Below, one piece after another: positions 1-8,982 of a DNA stretch of 64,000 nt (positions within the stretch are counted from its first letter, which is position 1; the number at the start of each line of letters is the position of its first letter). This DNA is from Neoalteromonas facilis (GTDB lineage Bacteria; Pseudomonadota; Gammaproteobacteria; Enterobacterales; Alteromonadaceae). The notes below the pieces were generated by a model. That model was not told where the DNA came from. It was given only the letters and a program-made list of their open reading frames with translations, and made no database searches. Location: the NCBI RefSeq assembly GCF_002807665.1, contig NZ_PEAY01000007.1, positions 53,720-117,719 on the forward strand. The letters run 5' to 3'. Both the position numbers and the translations under genes were made by a program.

Positions 1-294
1 TAACACATAGTCCAGCGCGTTTACTTCAAACGCCGGCAAAGCAAACTGATCGTATGCGGTGACAAAAATGCGAGCACAGTTTTCAGGTAATTCTCGTGCC
101 ACGGCAATACCAGACATTCCGGGCATTTGCATATCCAAAAACGCAATATGGATATTATGCTGTTCTGCAATCAACAAAGCCTCATTGCCAGTCTCCGCCT
201 GAAAAACCTGCCCGATTTGCGGTGTGTCGGCGAGTAAAGACTCTATCGACTGCCGCGCGAGGGGTTCATCATCAACGATTAATACGTTTATCAT
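1..294 (-). CDS. LytTR-family response regulator, N-terminal part (cut by window edge)
   Basis: Reading leftward from ATG at 294, the translation is a response-regulator receiver domain. It starts MINVLIVDDEPLAR with the acidic pair D8/D9, followed by the phospho-acceptor D54 in the context FLDMQMPGMSG and the switch region FVTAYDQFALPAFE. The sequence runs off the left edge after about 98 residues, so the output domain is not visible. A LytTR DNA-binding domain is inferred because the gene sits 10 bp downstream of a LytS/YehU-type kinase, its usual partner. The two genes are clearly one operon. The receiver assignment is firm; the output domain is inference. Confidence 0.85.
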   Translation of the reverse strand, partial: MINVLIVDDEPLARQSIESLLADTPQIGQVFQAETGNEALLIAEQHNIHIAFLDMQMPGMSGIAVARELPENCARIFVTAYDQFALPAFEVNALDYVL

Positions 295-304
295 GCAATT
301 CTCC

Positions 305-1408
305 TTATGGCTTGATGGGCAAACTTAACAATGTTTGGAAAACGCCATCATTGACCGGCGTCAGTTCAAGTTTGAACGACTTATACATACGTTGTAAGCG
401 CTCCCGTGTATTGGCTAAACCGATGCCAAATCCACGCTGATCCTCCTGCTCTCCAACATGATTAGTGAGAAAAATCACTAGCTCACCCTCACGGTTGTGA
501 ATGCGCAAACTGATTACATTGTCTTTGCCACCAATTTGAGAACCATGTTGCACCGCATTCTCTACTAGTGGTTGTAACAACATATTAGGAATTTGAGCAT
601 TCAAACAATTGGAGTCAATCTGCGTATCAATTCTTAACTTGTCGGCAAAACGTAACTTCTGGATGGCCAGATAACTATCAATAAACTGCATCTCCTGACG
701 TAAGGAGATGATCTCATCTTGCTTGGTATCCAATGACATGCGCAACATCGTGCTAAGTTCAGACAATGCCTCAATGGCTTTATCTTGTTCATTCAAGCGC
801 ACCAGGCTGCTAATGGTATTCAGTGTATTAAACAAAAAATGGGGATTTAACTGTGAACGCAGGGCTTTGAGTTGCTCTAGCACCAGCTCTTGCTTTATTT
901 GGTTGATCGAAACTCGATGTTCCATTGCTTTATGATAATAGTGGGCCCCGATTGCAGCCCAAAATATTGCAAAGTAGATCACAATATCGATAACGCCGGT
1001 CGACATAATGACTTTGTATAACCGCATATGAAACGCATCGAATGCTTCGCCGCGTATCAGCATTTGCATAATTAAACTGACCGTCCAATAACAGAACAAT
1101 ACACCCAACGATGCGAATGCCGTAGACAACGGTTGATACCAAGCTCTTGTACTTTTTTCTACCAATGCGACGTGCATAACCACAAACACCATAGGGGTGA
1201 CCCAAATAAAATTGAGAAACCACGGTGCCATCATTATCCAATAGTCGCCCCAACTGATGGCCAATTCCACAGCCTTGGCATTTCGCGACTGAGCAAAAGA
1301 AAAGAAGGTTAAAAAGCCTATCCATACAAATGTGTTGGTTAACCAAAACCAACGACTTTGTATAGATGAATAGTATTCATTCGCTGAAGTCGAAATAACC
1401 CACCTCAT
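305..1408 (-). CDS. LytS/YehU-type membrane sensor histidine kinase
   Basis: A 367-residue inner-membrane sensor kinase. About four hydrophobic segments lie near residues 22-40, 62-82, 96-117 and 135-155, followed by a coiled linker (about 160-185). The His_kinase signature of the LytS/YpdA/YehU family follows: LNPHFLFNTLN with phospho-acceptor His190. The ATPase has an N box (LLQPLVENAVQHG, about 276-288) and a G box (FGIGLANTRERL, about 328-339). There is no periplasmic sensor domain, so the stimulus is probably sensed in or near the membrane. It should phosphorylate the receiver protein encoded immediately downstream. It is transcribed away from the TonB-dependent receptor at 1659, about 250 bp off, which makes that receptor a plausible target (inference). 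The signal is unknown. Confidence 0.9.
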   Translation of the reverse strand: MRWVISTSANEYYSSIQSRWFWLTNTFVWIGFLTFFSFAQSRNAKAVELAISWGDYWIMMAPWFLNFIWVTPMVFVVMHVALVEKSTRAWYQPLSTAFASLGVLFCYWTVSLIMQMLIRGEAFDAFHMRLYKVIMSTGVIDIVIYFAIFWAAIGAHYYHKAMEHRVSINQIKQELVLEQLKALRSQLNPHFLFNTLNTISSLVRLNEQDKAIEALSELSTMLRMSLDTKQDEIISLRQEMQFIDSYLAIQKLRFADKLRIDTQIDSNCLNAQIPNMLLQPLVENAVQHGSQIGGKDNVISLRIHNREGELVIFLTNHVGEQEDQRGFGIGLANTRERLQRMYKSFKLELTPVNDGVFQTLLSLPIKP

Positions 1409-1658
1409 ATTTATCTGTTTTTATGATGATTATCTCACATGTGTTAATCATACGTTAAAACCATTCATTTATTTTCCCATTTATCCATTTATTTAGGCGG
1501 TTTATCACTTAGATGCCTCACTTGGTGGAACCTCGCTGGTGACAATATGTCCCCCGCCTTAGCGTATGCCTCAGATAACAACCCGGTTATCTATAAAACA
1601 CACAACACTTCGCATTGATTTTTGTTTAGGAGCCAATGCGAAGCTGGGAGACATCATA

Positions 1659-4637
1659 ATGTTTGCAAATTCTAAAATCGCACACGCCGTGAAAGTGGCG
1701 TTTGTTGCTGGGGCGGCCACATCTTTGCTGATGGCCCAAGCGGCGAGTGCACAACAAAGCGATCCAAACAACACCGATGATTCCGCCGATGTAGAAGTTA
1801 TTTCGGTTACCGGTAGTCGCATACGCGCCCCTGGTGTTGAATCATCGAGCCCTATCATTTCAATTGGTGAAGAAGAAATTGGCTATCTTCAGACACCGGA
1901 ATTTGAACGTATCGTGCGCAGTTTGCCCGCGACAATTCCCGCCGATGGCAGTAATGTTAATAACGGTACCGCCGGCGCCGCGACCATTGACCTTAGAGGT
2001 CTAGGGCCGCAACGAAACCTCGTGCTTATGGACGGCAAACGGATGGTGCCGTTTAACTTCAATGGTGCGGTTGACACTGCAACCATCCCTACTGCATTAA
2101 TTGAACGTATTGATGTTGTCACCGGCGGTGCTTCAGCGGTATACGGCTCTGACGCAGTGGCAGGTGCGGTTAACGTTATTCTCAAGGATAACTTTGAAGG
2201 TGTCGCACTGGATCTAAACCACAATCAAACCGGTGAAAGTGATGGCGACCAAGACAGCATCTCACTTACCGTCGGCTCGAATCTTGATGACGGACGTGGC
2301 AACGCGGTTGTCAGCTTAAGTTGGATGGAACGTGACGCTGTGCGTTTAGGTCAGCGTCCTCTGGGTCAATTAGGGATTAATTCGAATTCAGGTGCGGGCT
2401 ACGAAGAATTCTTAGCGGGCCAGCCGCCTGCATCTCCACCTGCAGGTTGTGGCGGCCCCAATGTGGTTGATTTTGTTAACGGTAGCGGTTCCACCACGGC
2501 AATTCCGACTCGCTTTGAGTTGATTGGTACCGGTGTATCCGGTCAGTTCCGCGATGACAGAACCTTAGGTGAGCAGTGTAGCCGTTTCAACTTCAACCCG
2601 TTTAACTACTACCAAACACCAGCACAACGCTACTCAGCAACGGCACTGGCAAATTATGAAATTAATGAATATGCCAACGTATACGCGCGCTTTAATTACT
2701 CAAATACGTCAGTCACGCAACAAGTAGCCCCATCAGGTACCTTTGGCGCCAGCTTTATTTTGCCGCTGTACAACCCGTTTATCAGTGAGCAAGCACTCGG
2801 CTTTATGATTGATGGTGCAAACGCAGCGGTCGCCGATGGCTCATTGGTCGATGGCGGCAGTTGGGATGATGCCAATGGCAATGGTGTGGTTGACTCAGAA
2901 GATAGCTTAACCGTTCGCCTACGCCGTAGAACATTAGAGCTAGGTGCACGTACTGAGCGTTATGACTCTGATATCTGGCAAATTAATGCAGGTGTTAATG
3001 GCGCCTTCTTGGGTGACTGGGAATACGATGCGTCTTTCCAATATGGCGAGTCAAATCGTACTACCGTGCGTGATGGTTATACCAACTTACCGAACATTCA
3101 AAATGCCCTCGACACACGTGATGGCGTTAACTGCGCGGTAGGTGGTACCTGTGTTCCTATCGATCTATTCGGGGGCCTGGGCACCATCACAGAAGACATG
3201 TCAGCCTATGCGCGTGCGATAGCACTGCAACAACAAAAATATGAACAAACCATTGCAACCATGTTCTTTACTGGTCCTGTCGATGCAATAGAGCTTCCTA
3301 CAGCGGCGGGTCCTCTAGCGATGAGCTTAGGTTATGAATACCGTAAAGAAGTCGGTCTATTAGAACCTGATGAATGTTTGAAACAATCTCCTGCGAGCTG
3401 TCAGGGCGGCGCTGGTGGTAATTTACTTCCTATCCGTGGTGGTTACACTGTAAATGATGTGTTCTTCGAAGGTATTCTACCCATCTTCGACGGACAAGCA
3501 TTCGCCGAACGCATGGACTTAGAGTTTGGTTATCGTACGTCTGACTATGACACTATTGGTAAAACTGATTCTTGGAAGTTAGGCTTCAACTGGCGTCCTG
3601 TTGAATCGTTAATGCTGCGTGTCATGCAACAACGAGCGAACCGAGCACCAAACGTGGGTGAGCTTGCTTCGCCAGTCACATCCGGTTTAAGCAACGCAAC
3701 TCAAGACCCATGCTCAGTCGCCAATGCTGGCAACATCGATGATCGTTTACGTCAGCTATGTATTTCAACCGGTATGTCAGCTGCGCAAGTGGGTGTTATT
3801 CCTGACATCATTGCCGGCCAGATCAATACCTTCGCCGGTAGCGATCCGAATAGCCCCCCAGGACCTGAAGAAGCCGATACAACAACGGCTGGCTTCGTAT
3901 GGACACCGGAGTTTGATGGATTTGATAGTTTTGTGATCTCCGCAGACTATTACAAAATTGATATCAAGGACATCATAGGTAACTTCAGTGCACAAGAAGT
4001 TCTGGACTCTTGTTATGTCAATGGTCTAACCGAAGACTGCGCCAAAATCAACCGTGTCGGTGGTGACTTAACCGGCTCTGCTGCAGGTGTTAACTTGTTT
4101 ACCACTAACCTTAGTTACCTTGAAGCTGAAGGTGTGGAAATCGCCTTCAATATGTCATTCGACTTGGATGACTACGGCAGCTTGCGTTTATCCGGTAACA
4201 TCAATAAGTACTTGTCGCAAGAGTCGCAAAGCTCGTCAACTGTGCCGGTACTGGATTGTAAAGGATATTACGGCACCAGCTGTGACCCGTTATCTGATTT
4301 ACGTTGGGTACAACGCACAACCTGGAGTTATGATGACATAACGCTTTCAGTACAATGGCGCCACATTAGTGCTGTTGATGTTGAGCCACCTGAAAGTTCG
4401 TTACGCTTCGAAGCATTCCGTAGCATCGATGCTTATGACTACATCGATGTATTCGGCAGCTACCAAATCAACGATTACATAACCCTAACCGCAGGCGTGG
4501 ATAATTTGTTCAACGATGATCCACCAGCACTAGGAAATCAAATCGGTGATACCAGCTCCAACTCGGGTAACACTTTCCCAAGTAACTACGATACATTAGG
4601 TCGTATTTACAAAGCGGGGATTAATTTCCGCTTCTAA
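1659..4637 (+). CDS. TonB-dependent outer-membrane receptor
   Basis: About 992 residues. The frame is open from 1566, but the ATG at 1659 is preferred: a GGGAG ribosome-binding site lies at 1646-1650, and translation from there gives a clean signal peptide ending near AQAASAQQ (residue 32). A TonB-box-like stretch (DVEVISVTGSRI, about 44-55) leads into a plug domain with the typical DLRGLGPQRNLVLMDGKR and GGASAVYGSDAVAGAVNV motifs. A long beta-barrel follows, ending in the C-terminal Phe expected of outer-membrane barrels (INFRF). It should import a large ligand using TonB energy; the substrate cannot be told from sequence. The family resembles the large receptors with a VTGSRI start that are common in marine Alteromonadales. 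A strong hairpin terminator follows. Confidence 0.9.
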   Translation: MFANSKIAHAVKVAFVAGAATSLLMAQAASAQQSDPNNTDDSADVEVISVTGSRIRAPGVESSSPIISIGEEEIGYLQTPEFERIVRSLPATIPADGSNVNNGTAGAATIDLRGLGPQRNLVLMDGKRMVPFNFNGAVDTATIPTALIERIDVVTGGASAVYGSDAVAGAVNVILKDNFEGVALDLNHNQTGESDGDQDSISLTVGSNLDDGRGNAVVSLSWMERDAVRLGQRPLGQLGINSNSGAGYEEFLAGQPPASPPAGCGGPNVVDFVNGSGSTTAIPTRFELIGTGVSGQFRDDRTLGEQCSRFNFNPFNYYQTPAQRYSATALANYEINEYANVYARFNYSNTSVTQQVAPSGTFGASFILPLYNPFISEQALGFMIDGANAAVADGSLVDGGSWDDANGNGVVDSEDSLTVRLRRRTLELGARTERYDSDIWQINAGVNGAFLGDWEYDASFQYGESNRTTVRDGYTNLPNIQNALDTRDGVNCAVGGTCVPIDLFGGLGTITEDMSAYARAIALQQQKYEQTIATMFFTGPVDAIELPTAAGPLAMSLGYEYRKEVGLLEPDECLKQSPASCQGGAGGNLLPIRGGYTVNDVFFEGILPIFDGQAFAERMDLEFGYRTSDYDTIGKTDSWKLGFNWRPVESLMLRVMQQRANRAPNVGELASPVTSGLSNATQDPCSVANAGNIDDRLRQLCISTGMSAAQVGVIPDIIAGQINTFAGSDPNSPPGPEEADTTTAGFVWTPEFDGFDSFVISADYYKIDIKDIIGNFSAQEVLDSCYVNGLTEDCAKINRVGGDLTGSAAGVNLFTTNLSYLEAEGVEIAFNMSFDLDDYGSLRLSGNINKYLSQESQSSSTVPVLDCKGYYGTSCDPLSDLRWVQRTTWSYDDITLSVQWRHISAVDVEPPESSLRFEAFRSIDAYDYIDVFGSYQINDYITLTAGVDNLFNDDPPALGNQIGDTSSNSGNTFPSNYDTLGRIYKAGINFRF

Positions 4638-4708
4638 GTTCTCACTTAAGCTCTGTTGCGCCGTCTAAGCATTTAGCAGAGCTTGAGAAAACCAGAAGTA
4701 TCGGAAAT

Positions 4709-4741
4709 AAAAAAGCGAGGCTTTATGCCTCGCTTTTTTTA
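4709..4741. terminator. Bidirectional rho-independent terminator
   Basis: A perfect hairpin with stem AAAGCGAGGC / GCCTCGCTTT and a short TTTAT loop, flanked by A and T runs on both sides. It sits between the receptor gene (plus) and the convergent DUF1653 gene (minus), whose stop codon falls inside its T run. It can end transcription from both directions. Confidence 0.85.
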
Positions 4742-4951
4742 TTCACCGATATAGGCAAACCGTGGCATGGTTTTTCCGTCAACGTTAACGTTTTCAGTAA
4801 ACATGCTCAACGGTCGCACCCATAGTTTTCCTTCTCCATATAACGGACGATATACCACGAGTAATGATTCATCTTCTGAGTGTATGGCGACATCAATAAC
4901 CTCATACTCATTCCCTTTATAATGTCGGTAGCGTCCCGGTTTAAGCAGCAT
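4739..4951 (-). CDS. DUF1653 family small protein
   Basis: A 70-residue protein beginning MLLKPGRYRHYKGNEYEVI, with the pattern of the DUF1653 family (a KPGRYRHYKG start, central VVYRPLYGEGKLWVRP, then the F/MF...V box). These are small soluble proteins of unknown function, often encoded near transporters or metabolic enzymes. The start overlaps the end of the MFS gene by 11 bp, so it is probably the last gene of the dinB-led operon, and its stop lies in the terminator. The family call is confident; no function is known to me. Confidence 0.8.
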   Translation of the reverse strand: MLLKPGRYRHYKGNEYEVIDVAIHSEDESLLVVYRPLYGEGKLWVRPLSMFTENVNVDGKTMPRFAYIGE

Positions 4952-6116
4952 GTGTTTGCCCTCGCATTCGCTTGTATTGCCAAGCTAACAACAATAAATA
5001 GGCCACAATAATGACCAAACTGATTTGCATCAGTCCTTGCCATTTAAATATCGCCAGCAATGCCCCTGCACTTAACGCCGCCAATGCTTGCCCTGCAAAC
5101 ACCGCAAAATCGTGCGCGCCTTGCGCAGAAAAGCGTTGTTCTACTGAGTGACTCTGCGACAACACCAAAGTGCCGGCTAAAAATAGCAAGTTCCAGCCAA
5201 AGCCCAGTAGTACCAGTGCCAACCAATACTCGACAAAATGCATACCGATGTAGCCAATAAAAATTGTCAGCATGTAGATGGTAATACCGCTTAAAACGAC
5301 CCCTTTCAGCCCTAACCGGGAAACCAGCCACGCACTAATGAAAGAGGGGAGGTACATGGCGAGAATATGGCTTTGGATCACCCATTTAGTTTCTTCTAAA
5401 CTGAACGTCTCGTGCACATGCATGTGCACCGGCGTTGCTGTCATGATGAAACTCATCAGCGCGAAACCGGTGACCGATGTCGCCACTGCAATTACAAAAC
5501 GCGGTGTTGTGAACAAATGTCGTGAGGATGGCGGTGCCGCCGCAGCCGCGGTTTTGTCGACTTGTATCCGTGTCATGCGTGAAAACAAAAACGCACATAA
5601 CACTGCCACCAGTGCGACTAACACAAAACTACCTGCAAAAGGTTGAGCTAACCAAGGCTCGCCCAAGGTCGCCAGCTCAGGGCCGATCACGGCGGCAACC
5701 AATCCCCCCATCAGCACTCTGGCAGTTGCCTTCGCCGCCAGATCGGGTGGAACGGATTCAATCGCAGCAAATCGAATTTGTTGAAACGCTGAAATACTTA
5801 AACCCAAAGCAAAGGTGCTAAACAAAAAGCCATAAAAGCTTTGCCATAGCGTTGTTGCCGCTGCTAAACAAGCGGCCAATGCCGCAAACAATGCCGCGCA
5901 GATAAACACCGGGCGACGTCCCCAACGCTGCATAAAACGCGTTATCGGTATCACGCCGCAGGCAGTACCTACGATCATCAATGCTACGGGTAAGGTTGCT
6001 AAGGCCGCATCAGGTGCCAGTGAAGCACCTACAATTCCCCCCACCAACACAACCGTAGCACCGGCGCTCATCGCCAGTGCTTGAATGCAGGCAAGTAACC
6101 ATACTTGAGCCGGCAA
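4941..6116 (-). CDS. Major facilitator superfamily transporter
   Basis: An inner-membrane MFS transporter with about 12 hydrophobic segments. It has the loop 2-3 signature as FMQRWGRRPVF and a charged central loop (FLFSRMTRIQVDKTAAAAAP) between the two six-helix halves. It resembles YfcJ/YcaD-like drug or metabolite exporters, but the substrate cannot be assigned. The frame stays open upstream to 6197, deep inside the aminopeptidase gene. I prefer the TTG at 6116, just after the aminopeptidase stop, because it gives PAQVWLLACIQALAMSAG as a complete first helix. The first in-frame ATG is at 6071 and would shorten that helix. Same strand and tight spacing suggest translational coupling. Confidence 0.8.
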   Translation of the reverse strand: MPAQVWLLACIQALAMSAGATVVLVGGIVGASLAPDAALATLPVALMIVGTACGVIPITRFMQRWGRRPVFICAALFAALAACLAAATTLWQSFYGFLFSTFALGLSISAFQQIRFAAIESVPPDLAAKATARVLMGGLVAAVIGPELATLGEPWLAQPFAGSFVLVALVAVLCAFLFSRMTRIQVDKTAAAAAPPSSRHLFTTPRFVIAVATSVTGFALMSFIMTATPVHMHVHETFSLEETKWVIQSHILAMYLPSFISAWLVSRLGLKGVVLSGITIYMLTIFIGYIGMHFVEYWLALVLLGFGWNLLFLAGTLVLSQSHSVEQRFSAQGAHDFAVFAGQALAALSAGALLAIFKWQGLMQISLVIIVAYLLLLAWQYKRMRGQTHAA

Positions 6117-6118
6117 GA

Positions 6119-7690
6119 TCAGTGCTCTAGCGCAGGTAGCGCATAGGTAGCGACTAACGCTGTTACTGCCGCAGCCGTTGGCGTACCGTGTTGCCAATCG
6201 CTATTCTCAACGCCACTGCCGGCGATATCCACGTGGGTATAAGGCATTGGTTGCGTGCTATCGACATCATGTTTATCAAGGCCTGATGCGATGGCTAAAA
6301 ATGCCATTGGGAACTGATGCCCACGCATGGTTGAAACTGAAGGCGCATTATTGGATGACAAAACATCATCCGCTTTTGTGCGAGGCGCAATAAATGCGTA
6401 ATCTTCTCTACGGCTGCGAGAAACTTCACCACAATCGCCCCATGGCTCAGCGTGGGTAAGAATATTGTCCGCGACTTTGCGCGCTTCAGCGGCTCCATTT
6501 TGTACATACCCCGTGTACGGCCCTAACGCGATAGCAGCGTGCCCTGTCAATGTTGCCACCGAGAAAAGTTCCGGCTGAGTTTCTTGAGGCTCTTCTAATG
6601 CCAATTCACGCAAATGTGACAATACATCCGCTAACACCATTCGCCCCTCAGCATCGGTATTGCCAACACGAACACGCACGCCTGCATGCCCCTTGATAAT
6701 CTCATCAGGCACAAATGCATCGTCACCAATGCTGTTACGCACAACACCAAGCTCAGCTACAACTTTAATATTAGGTGGCGCGATTTCTGCCAGCGTTCGC
6801 ATAAAGCCTGCAACTGACGCGGCTCCGCCTTTGTCACGGCTCATACCTGCCATATGACCACCAACTTTTAAGTCAGCACCGCCAGTGTCAAATGTAATCC
6901 CTTTACCGGCTAGAAACAGACTCTTTTGCGTCAGGCCTTTTCCTTCATAGGTAAGACGAACCACTCGCGGTTGGTGACGCGTGACTTTAACAGACGCTCG
7001 CGCAACGGCATGCAGAAGTGGATAGTCTTTTCGTAAACGCGCATCATCATCAATCACGTCAACTTTAACTGCCGTGCCCTTGAATGCGTCAACACAGTAG
7101 TTCGCGAAATTAGGAGGTGCCATACGCTCTGGCTCAGTACCGCATAGATCTCTTGCCAAACGCTTACCGAGTTCAAGTGCGTAAAGATGCTGAGCCTGAG
7201 ACTCACTTAGCCCGACTAAACCAATCTGTGAAACCGGCTCTATGTCTGACTCAACGAGTGCTTCACGTGCTTCCAATGGTTGCCATAAACCTTGTGCAAT
7301 ACCTAAGCCTGCGACCTCGATTGCATGGGCGAATTTTTTAGCTTTAGTCGATAAATTCACCATAACCAATGGTTTTACTGACCCCATAGCAACTAAACTT
7401 TTTGCAGCACTGCGTGCGCTATCAAATACTCGCCTGACATCATCGTAATAGTGATTCAGTTTTCCTGTTGGCACATGCACAAGCCTTTTACCTGGTGCGT
7501 CTTCACAAGCGATAACCACCATTTCCTTGCCTACCCGAGCGTCCACGTGTTGATGTGCCAACAACGCATTCCCCCATGTTGGGGATTCGATTGCTTCCAA
7601 GGTATCTGAAACTATGACTGCGGCATCAAATGTCGCTACAAGATCTTCTCTATCAAGACTTTCTACTGCAAGAATGTGGGGTACAGGCAT
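6119..7690 (-). CDS. M17 leucyl aminopeptidase family protein
   Basis: A 523-residue cytosolic metallo-aminopeptidase that removes N-terminal residues from peptides using two metal ions. The catalytic C-terminal domain has all hallmarks: K263 and D268 in AGKGITFDTGG, K275, D286 in SRDKGGAASV, and the family signature NTDAEGR at 344-350. The N-terminal domain (1-about 200) is less conserved, as usual for M17. Its start is 18 bp from the dinB stop, so the two are probably co-transcribed. It is not the closest match to E. coli PepA by pattern (signature ends GRM, not GRL), so I leave the symbol blank. Confidence 0.88.
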   Translation of the reverse strand: MPVPHILAVESLDREDLVATFDAAVIVSDTLEAIESPTWGNALLAHQHVDARVGKEMVVIACEDAPGKRLVHVPTGKLNHYYDDVRRVFDSARSAAKSLVAMGSVKPLVMVNLSTKAKKFAHAIEVAGLGIAQGLWQPLEAREALVESDIEPVSQIGLVGLSESQAQHLYALELGKRLARDLCGTEPERMAPPNFANYCVDAFKGTAVKVDVIDDDARLRKDYPLLHAVARASVKVTRHQPRVVRLTYEGKGLTQKSLFLAGKGITFDTGGADLKVGGHMAGMSRDKGGAASVAGFMRTLAEIAPPNIKVVAELGVVRNSIGDDAFVPDEIIKGHAGVRVRVGNTDAEGRMVLADVLSHLRELALEEPQETQPELFSVATLTGHAAIALGPYTGYVQNGAAEARKVADNILTHAEPWGDCGEVSRSRREDYAFIAPRTKADDVLSSNNAPSVSTMRGHQFPMAFLAIASGLDKHDVDSTQPMPYTHVDIAGSGVENSDWQHGTPTAAAVTALVATYALPALEH

Positions 7691-7708
7691 AACAACTCTC
7701 TGTTTTAA

Positions 7709-8806
7709 TTAACGTGAGGAGTATTGTGCCTTTGCTTCTGCCACTAACTCAAGTTGTTCTAGTGGCAAATCCATTTGACGCATGGAATGATTTGTTGGCA
7801 GGCCCACATGCAACCCAACCAAGCGTATCGCTCGCCCATTGCTGCGACTATAGGCCTCTCGTATCAAATCCTCGAAATAATGTGGTTGAAGCAACGCGAC
7901 TTTATGCTCCACTGTGGTTTGTTGAAAATCAGAAAACTTAAGCTTTACACCTTGCGATGCAATTTTAGTGTGCACGCCTTGCTTAAGCCGTTTTATCAAG
8001 CTGTCGTAAAGTTTAAGACTGATCTCTAGACACTCCTCTACAGTCGAAATGTCATCAGATAAGGTTCGCTCAACCCCGACCGACTTACGTTCTCGCTGTG
8101 TGGTTAAGTCGCGTTCATCGATTGCATGACTTCTTTTCCACAATATAGGACCAAACTTGCCAAACTGTTTGACCAGCCTATCGAGCGGATACTTGCGCAC
8201 ATCCTCACAGGTGTAAAGACCTAATCGGTGGAGTTTTTCTATTGTAACCTTGCCCACACCGGGGATTTTACGCAGCGGCAAACCTCTCACAAAGTCATCC
8301 ACTTTGTCCGGTGTAATTACGCATAAACCATCCGGCTTATTTTCATCGCTGGCGATCTTTGCGACGAATTTTAATGGCGCCACGCCTGCCGACGCGGTTA
8401 AGCCTAATTCTTGCTTAATACTGCGACGTATGTCTTGTGCAATCAGCGTGGCACTGCCATTAAATAACTGACAATCAGACACATCGAGGTAGGCTTCATC
8501 TAAACTCAGTGGCTCTATGATATCGGTATAGCGCATAAATATGTCGCGGATCTGCTTCGACACCGATACGTACACGTCCATACGTCCTTTCAATACTTTT
8601 AAATCAGGACACAGCTTCAATGCATGCGCAGTTGCCATTGCAGAGCGTACACCGAATTGTCGTGCAGGGTAGTTGCACGTACTGATAACACCTCGGCGAT
8701 CTGAGCTGCCACCGATCGCTATGGGTATATGTTGTAAAGCAGGATTGTCACGCATCTCTACTGCAGCATAAAAACAATCCATGTCCACATGAATAATTTT
8801 TCGCAC
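7709..8806 (-). CDS. dinB: DNA polymerase IV (Y-family translesion polymerase)
   Basis: Error-prone lesion-bypass polymerase of the SOS response. From the GTG at 8806 the protein is 365 residues and starts (M)RKIIHVDMDCFYAAVEMRD, matching the known N-terminus with metal ligand D8. SLDEAYLDVS (about 102-111) carries the catalytic D/E pair. The helix-hairpin-helix (RKIPGVGKVTIEKLHRLGLYTCEDV) and the little-finger domain follow. The frame is open to 8950, but residues upstream of the GTG do not resemble the family, and a LexA operator lies 14 bp before the GTG, so the long version is rejected. It heads an apparent operon with the aminopeptidase, the MFS transporter and DUF1653. Confidence 0.95.
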   Translation of the reverse strand: MRKIIHVDMDCFYAAVEMRDNPALQHIPIAIGGSSDRRGVISTCNYPARQFGVRSAMATAHALKLCPDLKVLKGRMDVYVSVSKQIRDIFMRYTDIIEPLSLDEAYLDVSDCQLFNGSATLIAQDIRRSIKQELGLTASAGVAPLKFVAKIASDENKPDGLCVITPDKVDDFVRGLPLRKIPGVGKVTIEKLHRLGLYTCEDVRKYPLDRLVKQFGKFGPILWKRSHAIDERDLTTQRERKSVGVERTLSDDISTVEECLEISLKLYDSLIKRLKQGVHTKIASQGVKLKFSDFQQTTVEHKVALLQPHYFEDLIREAYSRSNGRAIRLVGLHVGLPTNHSMRQMDLPLEQLELVAEAKAQYSSR

Positions 8807-8819
8807 GCCGACACCGCAA

Positions 8820-8835
8820 CTGTATAAACAGACAG
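8820..8835 (-). promoter_or_regulatory. LexA operator (SOS box) of dinB
   Basis: CTGT-N8-ACAG at exact spacing: CTGT at 8820-8823 and ACAG at 8832-8835, with A/T-rich flanks matching the 20-bp gammaproteobacterial LexA consensus. A -10-like TATACT (minus strand, 8834-8839) overlaps one arm, so LexA binding would block RNA polymerase. It lies 14 bp upstream of the dinB GTG. Known dinB genes are LexA-repressed, which supports the call. Confidence 0.85.
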
Positions 8836-8982
8836 TATAATGAACCTTTATACCTTTTTTTGCAAAGTGTTTTACCGTACAGTGTTTACGTAGCAGCCTT
8901 CGAATAAACCTTTCCGAAGCTCCCCTTGAATTACACAGATTGGCACACATAACCTAATCATGTTGTTAAAACCGGTAACACC

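Noticed and set aside
96-440. 114-residue open frame on the plus strand
   Set aside because: It is the antisense of the response regulator and the kinase gene, both of which show real domain motifs.
1409-1658. Fur box before the TonB receptor
   Set aside because: A GATAATCATCAT-like stretch resembles only part of the Fur consensus; too weak to report as a feature.
8807-8950. Extended N-terminus of DinB
   Set aside because: The extension has no similarity to known DinB proteins and would place the LexA box inside the coding sequence.
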